From the NCBI GenBank assembly GCA_943735955.1, contig OX030960.1:5763035-5827034 (forward strand): DNA of 64,000 bases, read 5' to 3'. Source of the stretch: Piscicola geometra (Eukaryota; Annelida; Clitellata; Hirudinida; Piscicolidae). The notes beneath the pieces are model-generated. The model had not been told where the DNA came from. It saw only the letters and a program-made list of their open reading frames with translations, and did not search any database. The position numbers were made by a program, and so were the translations under genes. Positions 25,201 through 34,515 of this stretch are shown one piece after another (position 1 is the first letter of the stretch; every line of letters starts with the position of its first letter).

Positions 25201-25950
25201 GTGACCCACCTCGGCTATTATCATGCGGTCATTTCCGATGAACTCAACTGCCGACAAGGTACCTCTATCTTTGATACACGTTTGAGCCTCTATCTCGCTG
25301 TCTTCTCCGGCCACCCGCATGTACATCACCACGTTCTGTGAACTGACCGCAACAACGTCCTCATGATCGGTATCACTGAGACTTAATGGATAAAAGCGGT
25401 TATTACCGCATGCCAAAGCGATTGACTCTGATAACTTGCTGTATTTATTTCTGTCAGATATGGTGGCGAGAAGTGTGTGGCGTTTTTTCGAAAACACTTG
25501 CAACCGGTTTTTTTTGGGCTCGGCCACCACCACGCCATAACCACTTTTCAAAAAGCAAGCGTCACTTATGAAATCGACGCTAGGGATTTCTTTCAATGAG
25601 TCAGCTTCTAGGTGGCTAGATAAGCTGCAAGAAGAATCGCTTGATTTAGAAGAAGAAGAACTTATGCTGGTGTTGAGACTGCTTCTTCTGGGTTGGGACG
25701 AATGACTGTTGTTAAGCGTCCAGACGGCTTCCCAAACGGTGAGAGGTCCACTGCCGGAAGAGCTGGTCGAGAGGAGAGACATGGATTCTAGGCTGACGAA
25801 GGAAACGCTATGAGAAAGCTTCGGCGATGACACCAGTTTTAAGGAAGAGATGTCGGACTTACTCAGCACTACATGGTTTTCTTTGATTTTCTGCTTTAAT
25901 TTATTCTTTTTCAGTTGTTTTGTATCGGATTCTTCTTTAGAAGCCATCAT
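22252..25950 (-). CDS. NHL-repeat-like beta-propeller protein (4 exons, 447 aa)
   Basis: Four minus-strand exons join in phase: 25950-25210, 23068-22936, 22822-22625 and 22523-22252, totalling 1344 nt with a TGA stop. Acceptors are AACAG, AACAG and AACAG; donors GTGGGT, GTATGC and GTTAAA. I start at the double ATG (25950/25947); the frame is open further upstream but without an ATG. Residues 1-130 are Lys/Ser-rich and probably disordered. From about 140 onward, short repeats of the NHL/six-bladed propeller type appear: a run ending VVAEPKKNRLQVFSKK, then GSYDLGGRLVREFKS, then ENILFLDKNGTLLNTFG joined across exons 2 and 3, then HLIVADQLDSKLITL and GNRLLVTEEKR. No RING, B-box or TRIM module is visible. 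A cytosolic protein- or RNA-binding scaffold is inferred. Intron 1 (2.1 kb) carries a SINE and an antisense hAT relic. The repeats diverge from consensus, so the blade count is uncertain. Confidence 0.75.
23500..23660 (+). repeat. tRNA-derived SINE
   Basis: A Pol III A box (TGGCCAAGTGG, 23508-23518) and B box (GGTTCAATTCT, 23552-23562) are spaced as in a tRNA gene of Ser/Leu character. The anticodon arm is degenerate, and an unrelated tail follows (GGGCACCGCTGAGAGCATT and onward). It lies in intron 1 of the NHL-like gene, opposite to its transcription. A functional tRNA is unlikely because the acceptor stem does not pair. Confidence 0.65.
23880..24850 (+). mobile_element. hAT element relic, inverted copy of the 9.8-10.8 kb segment
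   Basis: This segment matches 9.84-10.83 kb in inverted orientation, including the stretch around AGTGAACACAAACAC and the hAT C-terminus. Neither terminal repeat nor target duplication is evident, and the minisatellite arrays of the other copy are missing, so this looks like a truncated relic. It lies in intron 1 of the NHL-like gene, in the antisense direction. Confidence 0.7.
24486..24713 (+). pseudogene. hAT transposase C-terminal dimerisation fragment
   Basis: An open stretch of 75 codons ending in TGA contains the family's signature order: PLVWWQQHGGAYPVLAKLA, then KYLSSRASRVPCERLFSLSG, KKRVSLYPTNVEKLVCLSNW and KKDV at the end. This is the hAT dimerisation region. The catalytic core upstream is broken by stops and frameshifts, so no complete transposase is present. 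It has no internal stop, unlike its relative near 10.1-10.3 kb. Confidence 0.75.
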
Positions 25951-26201
25951 TTTAGAATTTATTTTTTCAATAGGTTTTAGTTTGAGATTCAAAAAGATCT
26001 TTATTGTAAATGTTCACTTTATAAATTAGTCTTCTAAACACTTGAAGGTAATGTCAACACCGGGAAACATTTCGAGACAAAACTATTTGACTATGAGCAG
26101 GCGTTTTCATTTGACTTTTAAATGCCAGAATATGAAAGCTATCGGAACCAATTGAGGTTCGTGATTGGTGGCTGCGTCATTTCAAGTGCTTTAATATAGA
26201 G

Positions 26202-26222
26202 CTGCTCCACGATTACAAACTG
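26202..26222 (+). repeat. Solo hAT-type terminus
   Basis: The sequence TAGAGCTGCTCCACGATTA closely matches the left end of the hAT element at 9726. No partner terminus was seen between here and about 29.7 kb, where a LINE occupies the sequence. Confidence 0.5.
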
Positions 26223-27428
26223 TAAGACGTAGGGCTTTTAAATTACAGATCTTAGAACATAAATTTATTAGAAATTATTTAAAAAAATGATAAACTTATT
26301 CTTTCTAACCCTTATACTAACCTATATAAAACTACTATCACACAATTGAATTATAAATTAAACTCTATTATTAATTTAAAAAATCTTCTAAATTAACTTA
26401 TCATAAAAATTCTGATAATAATAATAGAATAAATAATGATAATAATAATAAAGTTAACTTCAATAATATTATCGCTTAAAATACTAATCTAAAGTTTGGC
26501 TTCCTAATTACAAGATCACTTAATAATAAGTCACACACTAACTCTTTAGACTTTTTTTATTTGCACTGAAATTTGGCATGAATTTGCTTCATCACCCTGA
26601 ATTATTGCTTCTACTCCTACTGGTTTTTCTTTTGTTGAACTTGCTCGGCCTCCAACTAACCCTCTTTCTCTTCGACACTCTTCATATGGTGGTATCGGTA
26701 TTTTAGTTAAATTGTTGTATTCTATCTCTGTTGACTCTTTTGTTCACTTTTCATTCTTTGAATGTCTTTATACTACTGTAAAACTCTTTCAAATTTAATT
26801 TAGTTGCTATCTATAGACCTCCTAATAGTTCCTTACCTCAATTTTTAGATGGTTTTCATAATCTCTCTGAACTCCTTTATTCTTTATCTTGTCTATTTTT
26901 TATTCTTGGAGACTTTAATATCTCTACTAATAAACTTTTTGACTTTTATGTTGCTAAGTTTCTTGAAATTCTTTCTCTTTTTAATTTATCTCAAAACTGT
27001 AATTTTCCTACTCATGCACTTGTTAATACTCTTGACTTTGTAATTTCTTCTAATTATAGCAAAATTAATTATTGAAAATCTATTCCACTCCACTACTTTA
27101 TATCTTTTAAACTATCTCTTGCCCAGCCTTTTTCATACTTCCCCTCTTCTATTGTTAAGCGCTCTTGGTCTAATTTTGATAAAATAAATTTTACTAAATG
27201 CTTTCTTTCTTCTGACTTTGCTTTTACATCTTTTACTGATGTGGATAATTTTATGGATAATTTCAATCTTACTCTATCATCTCTTTTAGATATTTTGCTC
27301 CATTTAAAACTTTCCGGTATCGTCTTTCCTCTAAAAAATCCCCATGGTATGATTGTGAGTGCATGACTTTTAAGCGACTAGTTCGCAAGTATGAACGAGC
27401 TTATTGATCTACTCTCTCTGTATCCTGT

Positions 27429-29304
27429 TTGAATAAATGGCAAAATTGTTTATTTTCTTATCGTACTCTCCTTTTTAATAAACACTCTTCGTTTTTAAGA
27501 AGTTCTATTATCTCTTCCTCCAATTCTAAAAATAGGTTGTCTTCTTTATCTAAACTTTTACATAAAAACTCTCCTCCTTCATCTTTCTCTCCTGATGACT
27601 ATCTTGAATTTCGAACTAATAAAATATCTAATATTAGATCTTCGTCTAATAATAGGACTACACCATCTTTTACTAAATTTACTTCTGAATCATTTTCATA
27701 CTTTTTTCCTATCACATTGGACCATCTTACAAATAGAATTAATTCTATGTCTCCCACTTCTTGTTCTCTAGATCTTATTCCTACAACCCTATTTAAAGAA
27801 CTTTTGTTCACTTAGTAAAGGGCGCGATACAAATCATTATTGATTGAATGATGATTGATTGAACTCTTCTTTTTATTCTATCCTATTGTTTTGGATTTGG
27901 TTAACTTATCTTTGTCTACATCTAAATTTCCTTCTATCCTCAAATCTTCGTTTATTATTCCTACAATTAAGAAGCCTTCTCTTGATCCTGCATCCTTATC
28001 TAGTTATAGACCTGTATCTAACTTTTCCTTTCTTTCTAAGGTCCTTGAAAAAGTTACTTCTCAACAATTAATCTTCTATCTAGAAAAAAACTCACTTCTT
28101 CCTTTCTCTCAATCTGGTTTTAGTATTGGCTACTCCACTGAAACTGCTTTACTTAAACTCTATAATGACCTTATTTTAACCTCTGATTCTAATGCATCTA
28201 CTCTTTTTTTATGCCTTGACTTTTCATCTGCTTTTGACACTGTCGACCATACTCTTTTATTAAATGTTTTAGATTCTTCCTTTAATATTTCTGGACCTGG
28301 CTTAAATCCTATCTTTCTGAGAGAACTTCCTATGTATCAATTGAATCTTCTCGTTCTTCTTCTGTTTCTTTATCTTATGGTCTTCCACAGGGCTCAATCC
28401 TTGGTCCCTTACTTTTTATTCTCTATACCTCGGAACTACCTAATATTATTTCTTAATCTTCCTTAAACAGTCAAATTTATGCTGAGGACTCCTATATTTA
28501 TACATCTTTCACTTACTCTTCTCTTGACCTTACTGTTAATAAAATAACTCTCTGTCTTCAATCTATAATCTCTTGGGCTTCTTCTATGTTTCTCAAACTT
28601 ATTCCGCACAAATTTGAACTCATATATTTCAATAAAAAATCAAAGTCTTTACTATCCCTTCCTTCTTTAGTTTTGCCTCCTCCCTCTTCACTCTCTCTAA
28701 ACCCTTCATCTTCCATTCGTAGCCTTGGTTTTATTTTTGATTCTAACTTGTCTTTAGCTCCTCAAATTCTATCTGTCTCTAAATCTTGTTACTTCCACAT
28801 TCGTCGTATTAACACAGCTTCTTCCTTTTCTCGATTATCCTACTTTGCAACTTCTTGTTTCTTCTCTAGTTCTCTCCAGGATTGATTATTGCAACTCTCT
28901 TTACTATGGTCTCCCTGATACTAATTTAGCTCTTCTAAAAAAAGCCTTTAATTGTGCTGCTCGTTTTGTTGCTCGTGTTTTCTCACATTTCTCGTTATCT
29001 TCGTTTGTTACATTGGTTACCTTTAAGATCTAGAGTGACTTTTAAAATATTCCTAAATATGTTTAAAATTCATAACTGTAATGCTCCAATTTATCTTAAA
29101 AATCTAATTAAACAACCCCCTAAATCTGGTCTAAGATCATCTACCTTTAAGCGTTCTTTTCGTTTTCCAGTTAAACACTCTTTTGCTAAACGTTCTTTTT
29201 CTTACTGTGGTCTTTTATGTAACTCTTTACCTTCTTCTTTAACTTCAACTAAGTCACTCAAAACTTTCCGTCGAGACCTGAAGACGTACTTGTTCGGAAC
29301 GTGA
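27429..29304 (+). pseudogene. LINE reverse transcriptase, disrupted
   Basis: Pieces at 27429-27815, 27855-28466, 28586-28885 and 28954-29304 together cover the RT and C-terminal region. SYRPVSNFSFLSKVLEK is the typical RT entry motif. LCLDFSSAFDTVDH holds the first catalytic aspartate. GLPQGSILGPLLFILYTSE follows in a shifted frame. The catalytic box reads YAEDSYIY where YADD is expected, so a key aspartate is replaced by glutamate, and a stop and frameshifts surround it. An insertion near 27.8 kb splits the ORF. The protein would be non-functional. Confidence 0.75.
27798..27864 (+). repeat. Nested LINE 3'-tail insertion
   Basis: A segment reading TTGTTCACTTAGTAAAGGGC then ATACAAATCATTATTGATTG interrupts the LINE ORF. 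It matches the LINE's own 3' end at about 29317-29368. This looks like insertion of an extremely 5'-truncated relative into an older copy. Confidence 0.65.
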
Positions 29305-29879
29305 TGGCTGAGCGCTTTTGTTCACAGGAAAGGGCGCTATACAAATCATTAGTGATTGATTGATTGATAATCATCTTTTAAATTATATGAATATATCATG
29401 TCTTGACTGAATTATACGTGTTTAATATGAATAGTTGAATTTTAATGCTTTTTTAATCCTTAACAGTTAATGGTTGAAACTTCTGTGACTTCAGTTTATC
29501 TTAGAAGATTTCTGTTGCTCGTCAATCTCTATTTATGAGAATTTACACACATTTTTCAAGAATCTTTTCTATAGTTTGCCGAAATCTAAAATAATATTGC
29601 GCTTCTTGTTATTGTTAGAAACCAACAATCAGCTGATTTAAGAAATAAATAAACATTGCCATCAGCCGTTTTTATATAGCTCTGTCTATGCTTCCGAGTA
29701 CGATTTCCAAAGTATCCCCAGATATTTTAAGATTGGTAAATTCTTTGTGTCAATCGTTAATCTCATTTGCATAATTTATGAGTACCGTTTCTAAGCTAAT
29801 CCGAGCGATAAACATCGAAGACCAGTCTATATTAATTTATGTATATGGTATCTTTTTATAAAAAGTTTTAAACATATTT

Positions 29880-29945
29880 ATTTACGAGCGCTCTTGAATT
29901 TATATAAAAAGCGCTATAGAAATTATTTGATTGATTGATTGATAC
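29880..29945 (+). repeat. Solo LINE 3' tail of a related family
   Basis: Reads AAAAGCGCTATAGAAATTAT followed by TGATTGATTGATTGATA, resembling the L2-like tail at 29.33 kb but diverged. No coding part precedes it. Confidence 0.5.
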
Positions 29946-30149
29946 ATTAATAGTTCTTTCGAAAATATCAAATTCGCGCTTTTTTTAAATAAAGTGGCAA
30001 TTCTTTGTTCACGCACCCAATATAGTTTTCCTATATAGTATAGACTCTATACTATAGAGAATACTAGAGTGTCATATACATATAAATATATGTATATATT
30101 TTATGAATTCGTTTATAAAGTACAAATTTTTCTTTTCGTTCATGATTTG

Positions 30150-30580
30150 CGCGTTAAAGTGATTTGTTATTTTCTCTACAATTGGACTTGAAGGGCATGC
30201 TAGTGATCTTAACAATTCCAACTCAAGTGAGTGTAATTTTTAATATTTTCACATTACTATTTTCTTCTCGATTCATTAAAAAAATCAGTCTAAGCGAAAT
30301 GCATAAATATGCGAGAAGCGTGTTCGTCATTTTCCTATATTCTAGAACCTATAATCATTATAGTATAATGATTATAGTATAATTAGGTAAAATTCATTAA
30401 AAGCCGATCTATATTCATGTTTATTAAAGTCATTTGTTATTTTGAAGACAATTGGACTTAAAAAGCGTGCGAGTGATCTTAACAAGTCCAACTCAAGTGA
30501 GTGTAATTTTTATTATTTCACATTACTATTTTCTTCTCGATTCATTAAAAAAATCAGTCAAAGACTCTAAGGCTCTAGAC
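30150..30580. repeat. Tandem duplication of about 150 bp, spaced about 270 bp apart
   Basis: Two related segments (about 30155-30300 and 30428-30570) share AATTGGACTT, GTGATCTTAACAA, CCAACTCAAGTGAGTGTAAT and CTTCTCGATTCATTAAAAAA. The sequence between them includes the AGCCGATCTATATTCATG motif that recurs inverted at 39.06 kb. Confidence 0.75.
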
Positions 30581-30599
30581 TCTAAGAAAAAAAAGTAGA

Positions 30600-31735
30600 T
30601 ATCTATATTATATTAATATTATTATTTATTAATATTATTTATTTTACAATTATTATTGACCATTTGTATAAATATAAAAAAGAATGAAATTGGGAAGCAA
30701 GAAATTGATTAATGAAAAGAGAGCAGTAAATTTGTAGGTTATTGTTATCGGTCGAACAAGTACGTTTTCAGGGAACGGCTGAATGTCGCGGTCGAGCTCG
30801 GGGATTTGAGTCTATTGGGAAGACTATTCCAAAGAGTCGGCGCTGCGACAAAAAAGCTTCTTGCACCTGCATACTTGAGTTTGTAGCTCTGTGGAACTAC
30901 ATCTCTTGACCTAGCAGACCTGAGTCTTTCCCTCTGGGGAAGACTTGCTCTCATGACAATGCTGCTCGACAAATAATCTGGGCACTCATTAGACAGACAC
31001 TTGTGCATTAACAAGATGTTTTTGTATTCAATTCTATTTTCAACACGGAGCCAGTGAAGCTCCTTGAGAACAGGGCTGATGTGATCATACTTTCTAGCAC
31101 CTGTTATGAGCCTAGCTGTGGTGTTGATTATAGACTGAATTTTCTGCAGCTGCGTCATTGGCGACCCAGTAAGAATGATATTGCCATAGTCAATTCGACT
31201 GAGAACCAAAGCAGAAGCCAATGTTCTCAGTGAGTCCTTGGTCAATAACCATCTTATGGATCGTATTTGGCGTAATGAAGCAAAGCAGGTTTGAGTCATC
31301 TTGTTAATGTGTGTCGTCATGGTGAGGTCTTTGTCGAGATAAACTCCTAGGTTTCTGACACTATCGGAAGGAATTATCTCGTTCTGACAAATGCGAACTG
31401 GATCTTTGGGAGTGTGAATAGAGTTTCGACGGGATGAGAGCCAGATAACTTCAGTTTTGCTGGAGTTAACTTTTAGTTGATTGGCACCCATCCAAGCAGC
31501 AATTTCATCAATGCATGATGACACCCTTTCTTGCAGGTCAGCCTGATGACCTTTAATGCAGTGACCGTAAATCTGGGTGTCATCAGCGTACTGATGAAAA
31601 GCGAGCTCATGTCTAGCTGCTATTCTTTCCAAATCTCCAGTGTACAAAGAGAACAGTAAAGGACCAAGGACTGAACCTTGGGGGACTCCTACAGCGGAAA
31701 CCGACATTGTCGATTTTGTCCCACTACAATAGTAT
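30600..31735 (-). mobile_element. 5'-truncated L2/CR1-like LINE
   Basis: Only the C-terminal half of a LINE ORF and a 3' region remain. The element starts abruptly just before the RT motif GVPQGSVLGPLLFSLY, as expected of 5' truncation during target-primed reverse transcription. Its 5' edge lies about 150 bp from the 3' end of a nucleoprotein-like ORF in the same orientation. Confidence 0.75.
30745..31707 (-). CDS. LINE reverse transcriptase C-terminal part (320 aa, open)
   Basis: The frame is open for 320 codons. It contains GVPQGSVLGPLLFSLY, the catalytic box YADDTQIYG with both aspartates, a KTEVIWLSSRR segment, NLGVYLDKDLTM, ALVLSRIDYGN and the C-terminal WNSLPNRLKSP and LKTYLFDR. The first methionine is internal to the original protein; the RT domain upstream, with the first catalytic aspartate, and the endonuclease are missing. 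The lack of stops points to a young insertion compared with the LINE at 26.5-29.4 kb. It cannot be autonomous. It is a different subfamily from that LINE, sharing only the general motifs. Confidence 0.8.
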   Translation of the reverse strand: MSVSAVGVPQGSVLGPLLFSLYTGDLERIAARHELAFHQYADDTQIYGHCIKGHQADLQERVSSCIDEIAAWMGANQLKVNSSKTEVIWLSSRRNSIHTPKDPVRICQNEIIPSDSVRNLGVYLDKDLTMTTHINKMTQTCFASLRQIRSIRWLLTKDSLRTLASALVLSRIDYGNIILTGSPMTQLQKIQSIINTTARLITGARKYDHISPVLKELHWLRVENRIEYKNILLMHKCLSNECPDYLSSSIVMRASLPQRERLRSARSRDVVPQSYKLKYAGARSFFVAAPTLWNSLPNRLKSPSSTATFSRSLKTYLFDR

Positions 31736-31888
31736 CATACCTGCCCTGAATACATACTTCTCATCCTGAGAAGCAGCCAGGCGTCAGCGACCCTACAACC
31801 TAAGAAGAATTCCCTTGTGGCTATAGGACTTAGGGGGAAGTCTGGCGGCCATTCGGGAGAATAGTCGGTCCGTTAGAACCTATACCTA

Positions 31889-33262
31889 TTAACTCCTTCT
31901 ATCCAATCTTTCAGATGATTTCTTAGACTTAGCGCCTGAACTATTCTTTTTCATAGCGGTGGTCTCATTAGCCAGAAATCTGTTATCCGTCAAGCCATTA
32001 TTCAAGCCTCTCGAAAGGTCAGCGATTCGGCTTGCCATAACACTTGCCCCAGTGGCCCTTTGTGAGGATTTTGACGCGTTTGAAACAGCAGATACGTGCG
32101 AGTGGACATCTTTGTCTCTATTCTTGGAGACTTTACTTCCTAATTTTTCTTGTACATCTACCCATTCACCTGGTTTTCTTCTTGAGGTCGAGCTCGTCTT
32201 AGGCTTCGAAGTAGATGACGTGTGTCTAGATGCGCTGACTTCGTGGATATCCTCAGTGTCTAAGGCTCTATCAGCTTCAACCTGACAAGCGTCAGCTCTT
32301 GAGTAGTCCTCATCTTCATCCTCGTTGAGACAAGAAAGGTAATCTTCGATAAGATCATTCATAAAAGACACGATTGAACCTGCATCTAAGCCCAGCAGTC
32401 TATTTCCCTTAAAGGAGTTATTCCTATCGGGTATGAAATTCAAAATGTATCTATTAAAGGGCTCTTTAGCCAGTTTGAACTCACTCGATCCTTCAATCAT
32501 CTTCACCATGTTCATAGTGGGCAGAACGTTAGCCAGTTTTTCCTCTCTCATCCTAGCAATGGAAAAGTATGAGTAAATCAACTCTTGTTTAGTTGGATGA
32601 AGTCTTATAGACTTTGGGCCCACGAGTTCCGCTGAGTATGTCTGACGTACAAAACGTACTCCTTTGGTAAAGGCTTTCTGTAAGCCATCTAAATTTTTGT
32701 TTCTTGCAAGTTCAAAGAGAATCGTATTTGACTCTTTTCCACCCGCTACAATGACAGGGAATGAGGGTACGTTATAGAAAACGCAGTTACCCTCTAGTTG
32801 CAGGCAAGTTGAAGGGAAGAAGCTCTCCGCGGCTATCTTGAAAGAGTCGAAACTATCGGGCTGTAGTAACATCTCAATTTTAGCAGAGTCGAAATCCTGA
32901 ATGGACGGGCAGTGTGCCAGCATAAGCAGAGGCGTTACAAGTATGGATTTTTTCATGAAATCCTTCGTCTTAAAGCCTATACACGCACCTTTGTCATCAA
33001 CGTTAGAAACCTTCTTTATCATGTTCAGTACGGCCGGGATGAATTGTCTGGCATTTAGTTTGATGAAAGTCTTGAGCGTGCTCGCATGTGTTGGATTTAA
33101 AGTCGAGAAAATCCAGTTCGATGGATTTTTTGACATTATCGGATAGTCTTTTGCTGACTTGAGCGCCGAGGAATTATCTCTATCTAGCCTGAGCGAAGTC
33201 AAGAACAAATCCACAAGTGGAATCGTTTTGTCAAAAATAGCGTAGGACTTTGGACTATTCAT
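31889..33262 (-). CDS. Endogenous negative-strand RNA virus nucleoprotein-like ORF B (457 aa)
   Basis: An uninterrupted 457-codon ORF. Residues 1 to about 330 form a compact, mainly helical domain. The remaining part is low-complexity: an acidic stretch (DEDEDYSRADA) followed by a Ser/Lys/Arg-rich tail, the usual plan of a nucleoprotein core plus disordered tail. Residues 1-245 clearly resemble the neighbouring ORF A (shared PNWIF-TLN, HASTL, QPDS, AELVGP). No membrane segment or signal peptide. I infer an endogenous copy of a nucleoprotein from a mononegavirus-like virus, on length, domain plan and GC-richer coding than its surroundings; I cannot assign a family, and homology was not tested by search. 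It begins with an ATG that overlaps the stop of ORF A. The long open frame implies recent insertion or retained function. Confidence 0.5.
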   Translation of the reverse strand: MNSPKSYAIFDKTIPLVDLFLTSLRLDRDNSSALKSAKDYPIMSKNPSNWIFSTLNPTHASTLKTFIKLNARQFIPAVLNMIKKVSNVDDKGACIGFKTKDFMKKSILVTPLLMLAHCPSIQDFDSAKIEMLLQPDSFDSFKIAAESFFPSTCLQLEGNCVFYNVPSFPVIVAGGKESNTILFELARNKNLDGLQKAFTKGVRFVRQTYSAELVGPKSIRLHPTKQELIYSYFSIARMREEKLANVLPTMNMVKMIEGSSEFKLAKEPFNRYILNFIPDRNNSFKGNRLLGLDAGSIVSFMNDLIEDYLSCLNEDEDEDYSRADACQVEADRALDTEDIHEVSASRHTSSTSKPKTSSTSRRKPGEWVDVQEKLGSKVSKNRDKDVHSHVSAVSNASKSSQRATGASVMASRIADLSRGLNNGLTDNRFLANETTAMKKNSSGAKSKKSSERLDRRS

Positions 33263-34004
33263 TCTTCTGTCGTAGGACTGATCTGAAATGATTTTTAATC
33301 CTGGCTATAGCATAAAACGAATGTACTAGATCCTGTATCATCGGGTGGACCCTTGAGCAATTCGGCCCAACAAGTTCCGCTGCATAAGATTGGCGCACGA
33401 ATCTTAAACCTTTACACGTGACTTTTAACAAATCCGTCAGATTTTTACTCTTCCCATAATCAAATAGTGATTTATTGCCTTCCTTCCCACTTGATGCGAT
33501 GACGGGAAAAGCGGGTACGCTGAAGAACGTACATATGCTATCATGTGTAATGTACATGTCTGGCACAATATCACTAATGACCTTATCGAATGATTCGTAG
33601 CTGTCGGGCTGCAGAAACATCCCAAGTCTTGTAGCGTCATAGTTGTGGGTGCTCGGCGCATGAGCAAGTATGAGAAGCGGTGTCATCAATACCGAGTTTT
33701 TAATGTAGTCATTCGCTTTCATCTTTAACAGCTTTCCTTGCCCGTCACACTCGGCACTTCGTGTGACCATCTCAGCCAAAGCGGGAATGAACTTGTGCGC
33801 ATCCGACTTAACAAATGAGCGCAGAGTACTGGCGTGAACAGCGTTTAACGTTGTGAATATCCAGTTTGGTGATCTTTTTTCTAATAATGGGCAGCACAGC
33901 ATTTTGCGTAAGCCCGACTTATTGTCAATATCCATCCGCAAAGAAACCGCCAACAAGTCGGCTATCGGGATTGGCTTATCGAAAGTAGTAAACGAACGGT
34001 GCAT
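33255..34004 (-). CDS. Endogenous nucleoprotein-like ORF A (249 aa), C-terminally short paralogue of ORF B
   Basis: An open 249-codon frame upstream of and overlapping ORF B by 8 nt: the ATG of B and the TAG of A lie within ATGAATAG. By eye it is about half identical to the first 245 residues of ORF B, with shared landmarks FDKPIP near the start, PNWIFTTLN, HASTLRSFVK, LMTPLLILAHAP, FLQPDSYESF and QSYAAELVGP. It stops where ORF B continues for about 200 more residues, so it lacks the C-terminal lobe and disordered tail. Either it was truncated before or after integration, or it encodes a short form. The degree of divergence argues against a recent duplication within this locus. The viral nature is inferred as for ORF B. 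Confidence 0.5.
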   Translation of the reverse strand: MHRSFTTFDKPIPIADLLAVSLRMDIDNKSGLRKMLCCPLLEKRSPNWIFTTLNAVHASTLRSFVKSDAHKFIPALAEMVTRSAECDGQGKLLKMKANDYIKNSVLMTPLLILAHAPSTHNYDATRLGMFLQPDSYESFDKVISDIVPDMYITHDSICTFFSVPAFPVIASSGKEGNKSLFDYGKSKNLTDLLKVTCKGLRFVRQSYAAELVGPNCSRVHPMIQDLVHSFYAIARIKNHFRSVLRQKNE

Positions 34005-34515
34005 GTCTATCCTGGTTCTTACAAGACTAACCTAGATGATTTTTTATTTTAAGTATTACACTATCTTATCTTCCAATTATAAACCATATTTCGAGTCATT
34101 ATTTTTCATAGACATTCAAGTTCTATTTTTCAATAATTTTTCATTATTTTACGCATACTAGTTAAACTTACTGGTCTATAAAAATTATTAAAAGACAAGT
34201 TTTTATTGTTTTTATTAATACAATAATAAATAAAACTGGATAATAATGTCTAACTAATTCTAATGTCTTTTTGAAAAAATTCATCCTTAATTATACCTCT
34301 CCGCCACATAAACTCTGCTAAATAAGATGAAAGGTGTGCTTTCGATGTCCCTCTCATTCGCATCAACTTGCTTTTTGCACACCTCTAGAGGTTCTCTATA
34401 CCATTGGTGTAAACCCCATTTGGTGCCACAAAACACCTGGAGTGCTTCACTGTGGCGTGTGCTAAACCAGTTGCAGTTCTATTTGTGTAAGCCCTCCACT
34501 CATCGCGAATAGCAT

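Larger units (their letters stand above)
26480..29370 (+). mobile_element. L2/CR1-like LINE, full-length but decayed
   Basis: The order endonuclease, reverse transcriptase, C-terminal region and 3' tail is preserved across about 2.9 kb. Endonuclease motifs include TEIWHEF near 26570, YRPPNSSLPQFLD near 26815 and LGDFNIST near 26910. The RT follows at 27855-28500. The C-terminal part carries LVLSRIDYCNSLYYGLPD and, at the end, LKTFRRDLKTYLFGT and a stop. The 3' end is AAAGGGCGCTATACAAATC followed by TGATTGATTGATTGATA, a short tandem tail typical of L2/CR1-clade elements. Multiple stops and frame changes make it inactive. Confidence 0.8.

Noticed and set aside
27599..27811. Minus-strand 70-codon frame
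   Set aside because: Antisense shadow of the LINE coding sequence on the plus strand.
30000..30125. AT palindromes around TATAGTATAGACTCTATACTATA, and ATATATGTATAT, as a promoter or origin
   Set aside because: Simple AT palindromes are frequent in DNA of this composition; nothing else supports a regulatory role.
31959..32285. Plus-strand 108-codon frame
   Set aside because: Antisense shadow of the nucleoprotein-like ORF B; composition follows the minus-strand codons.
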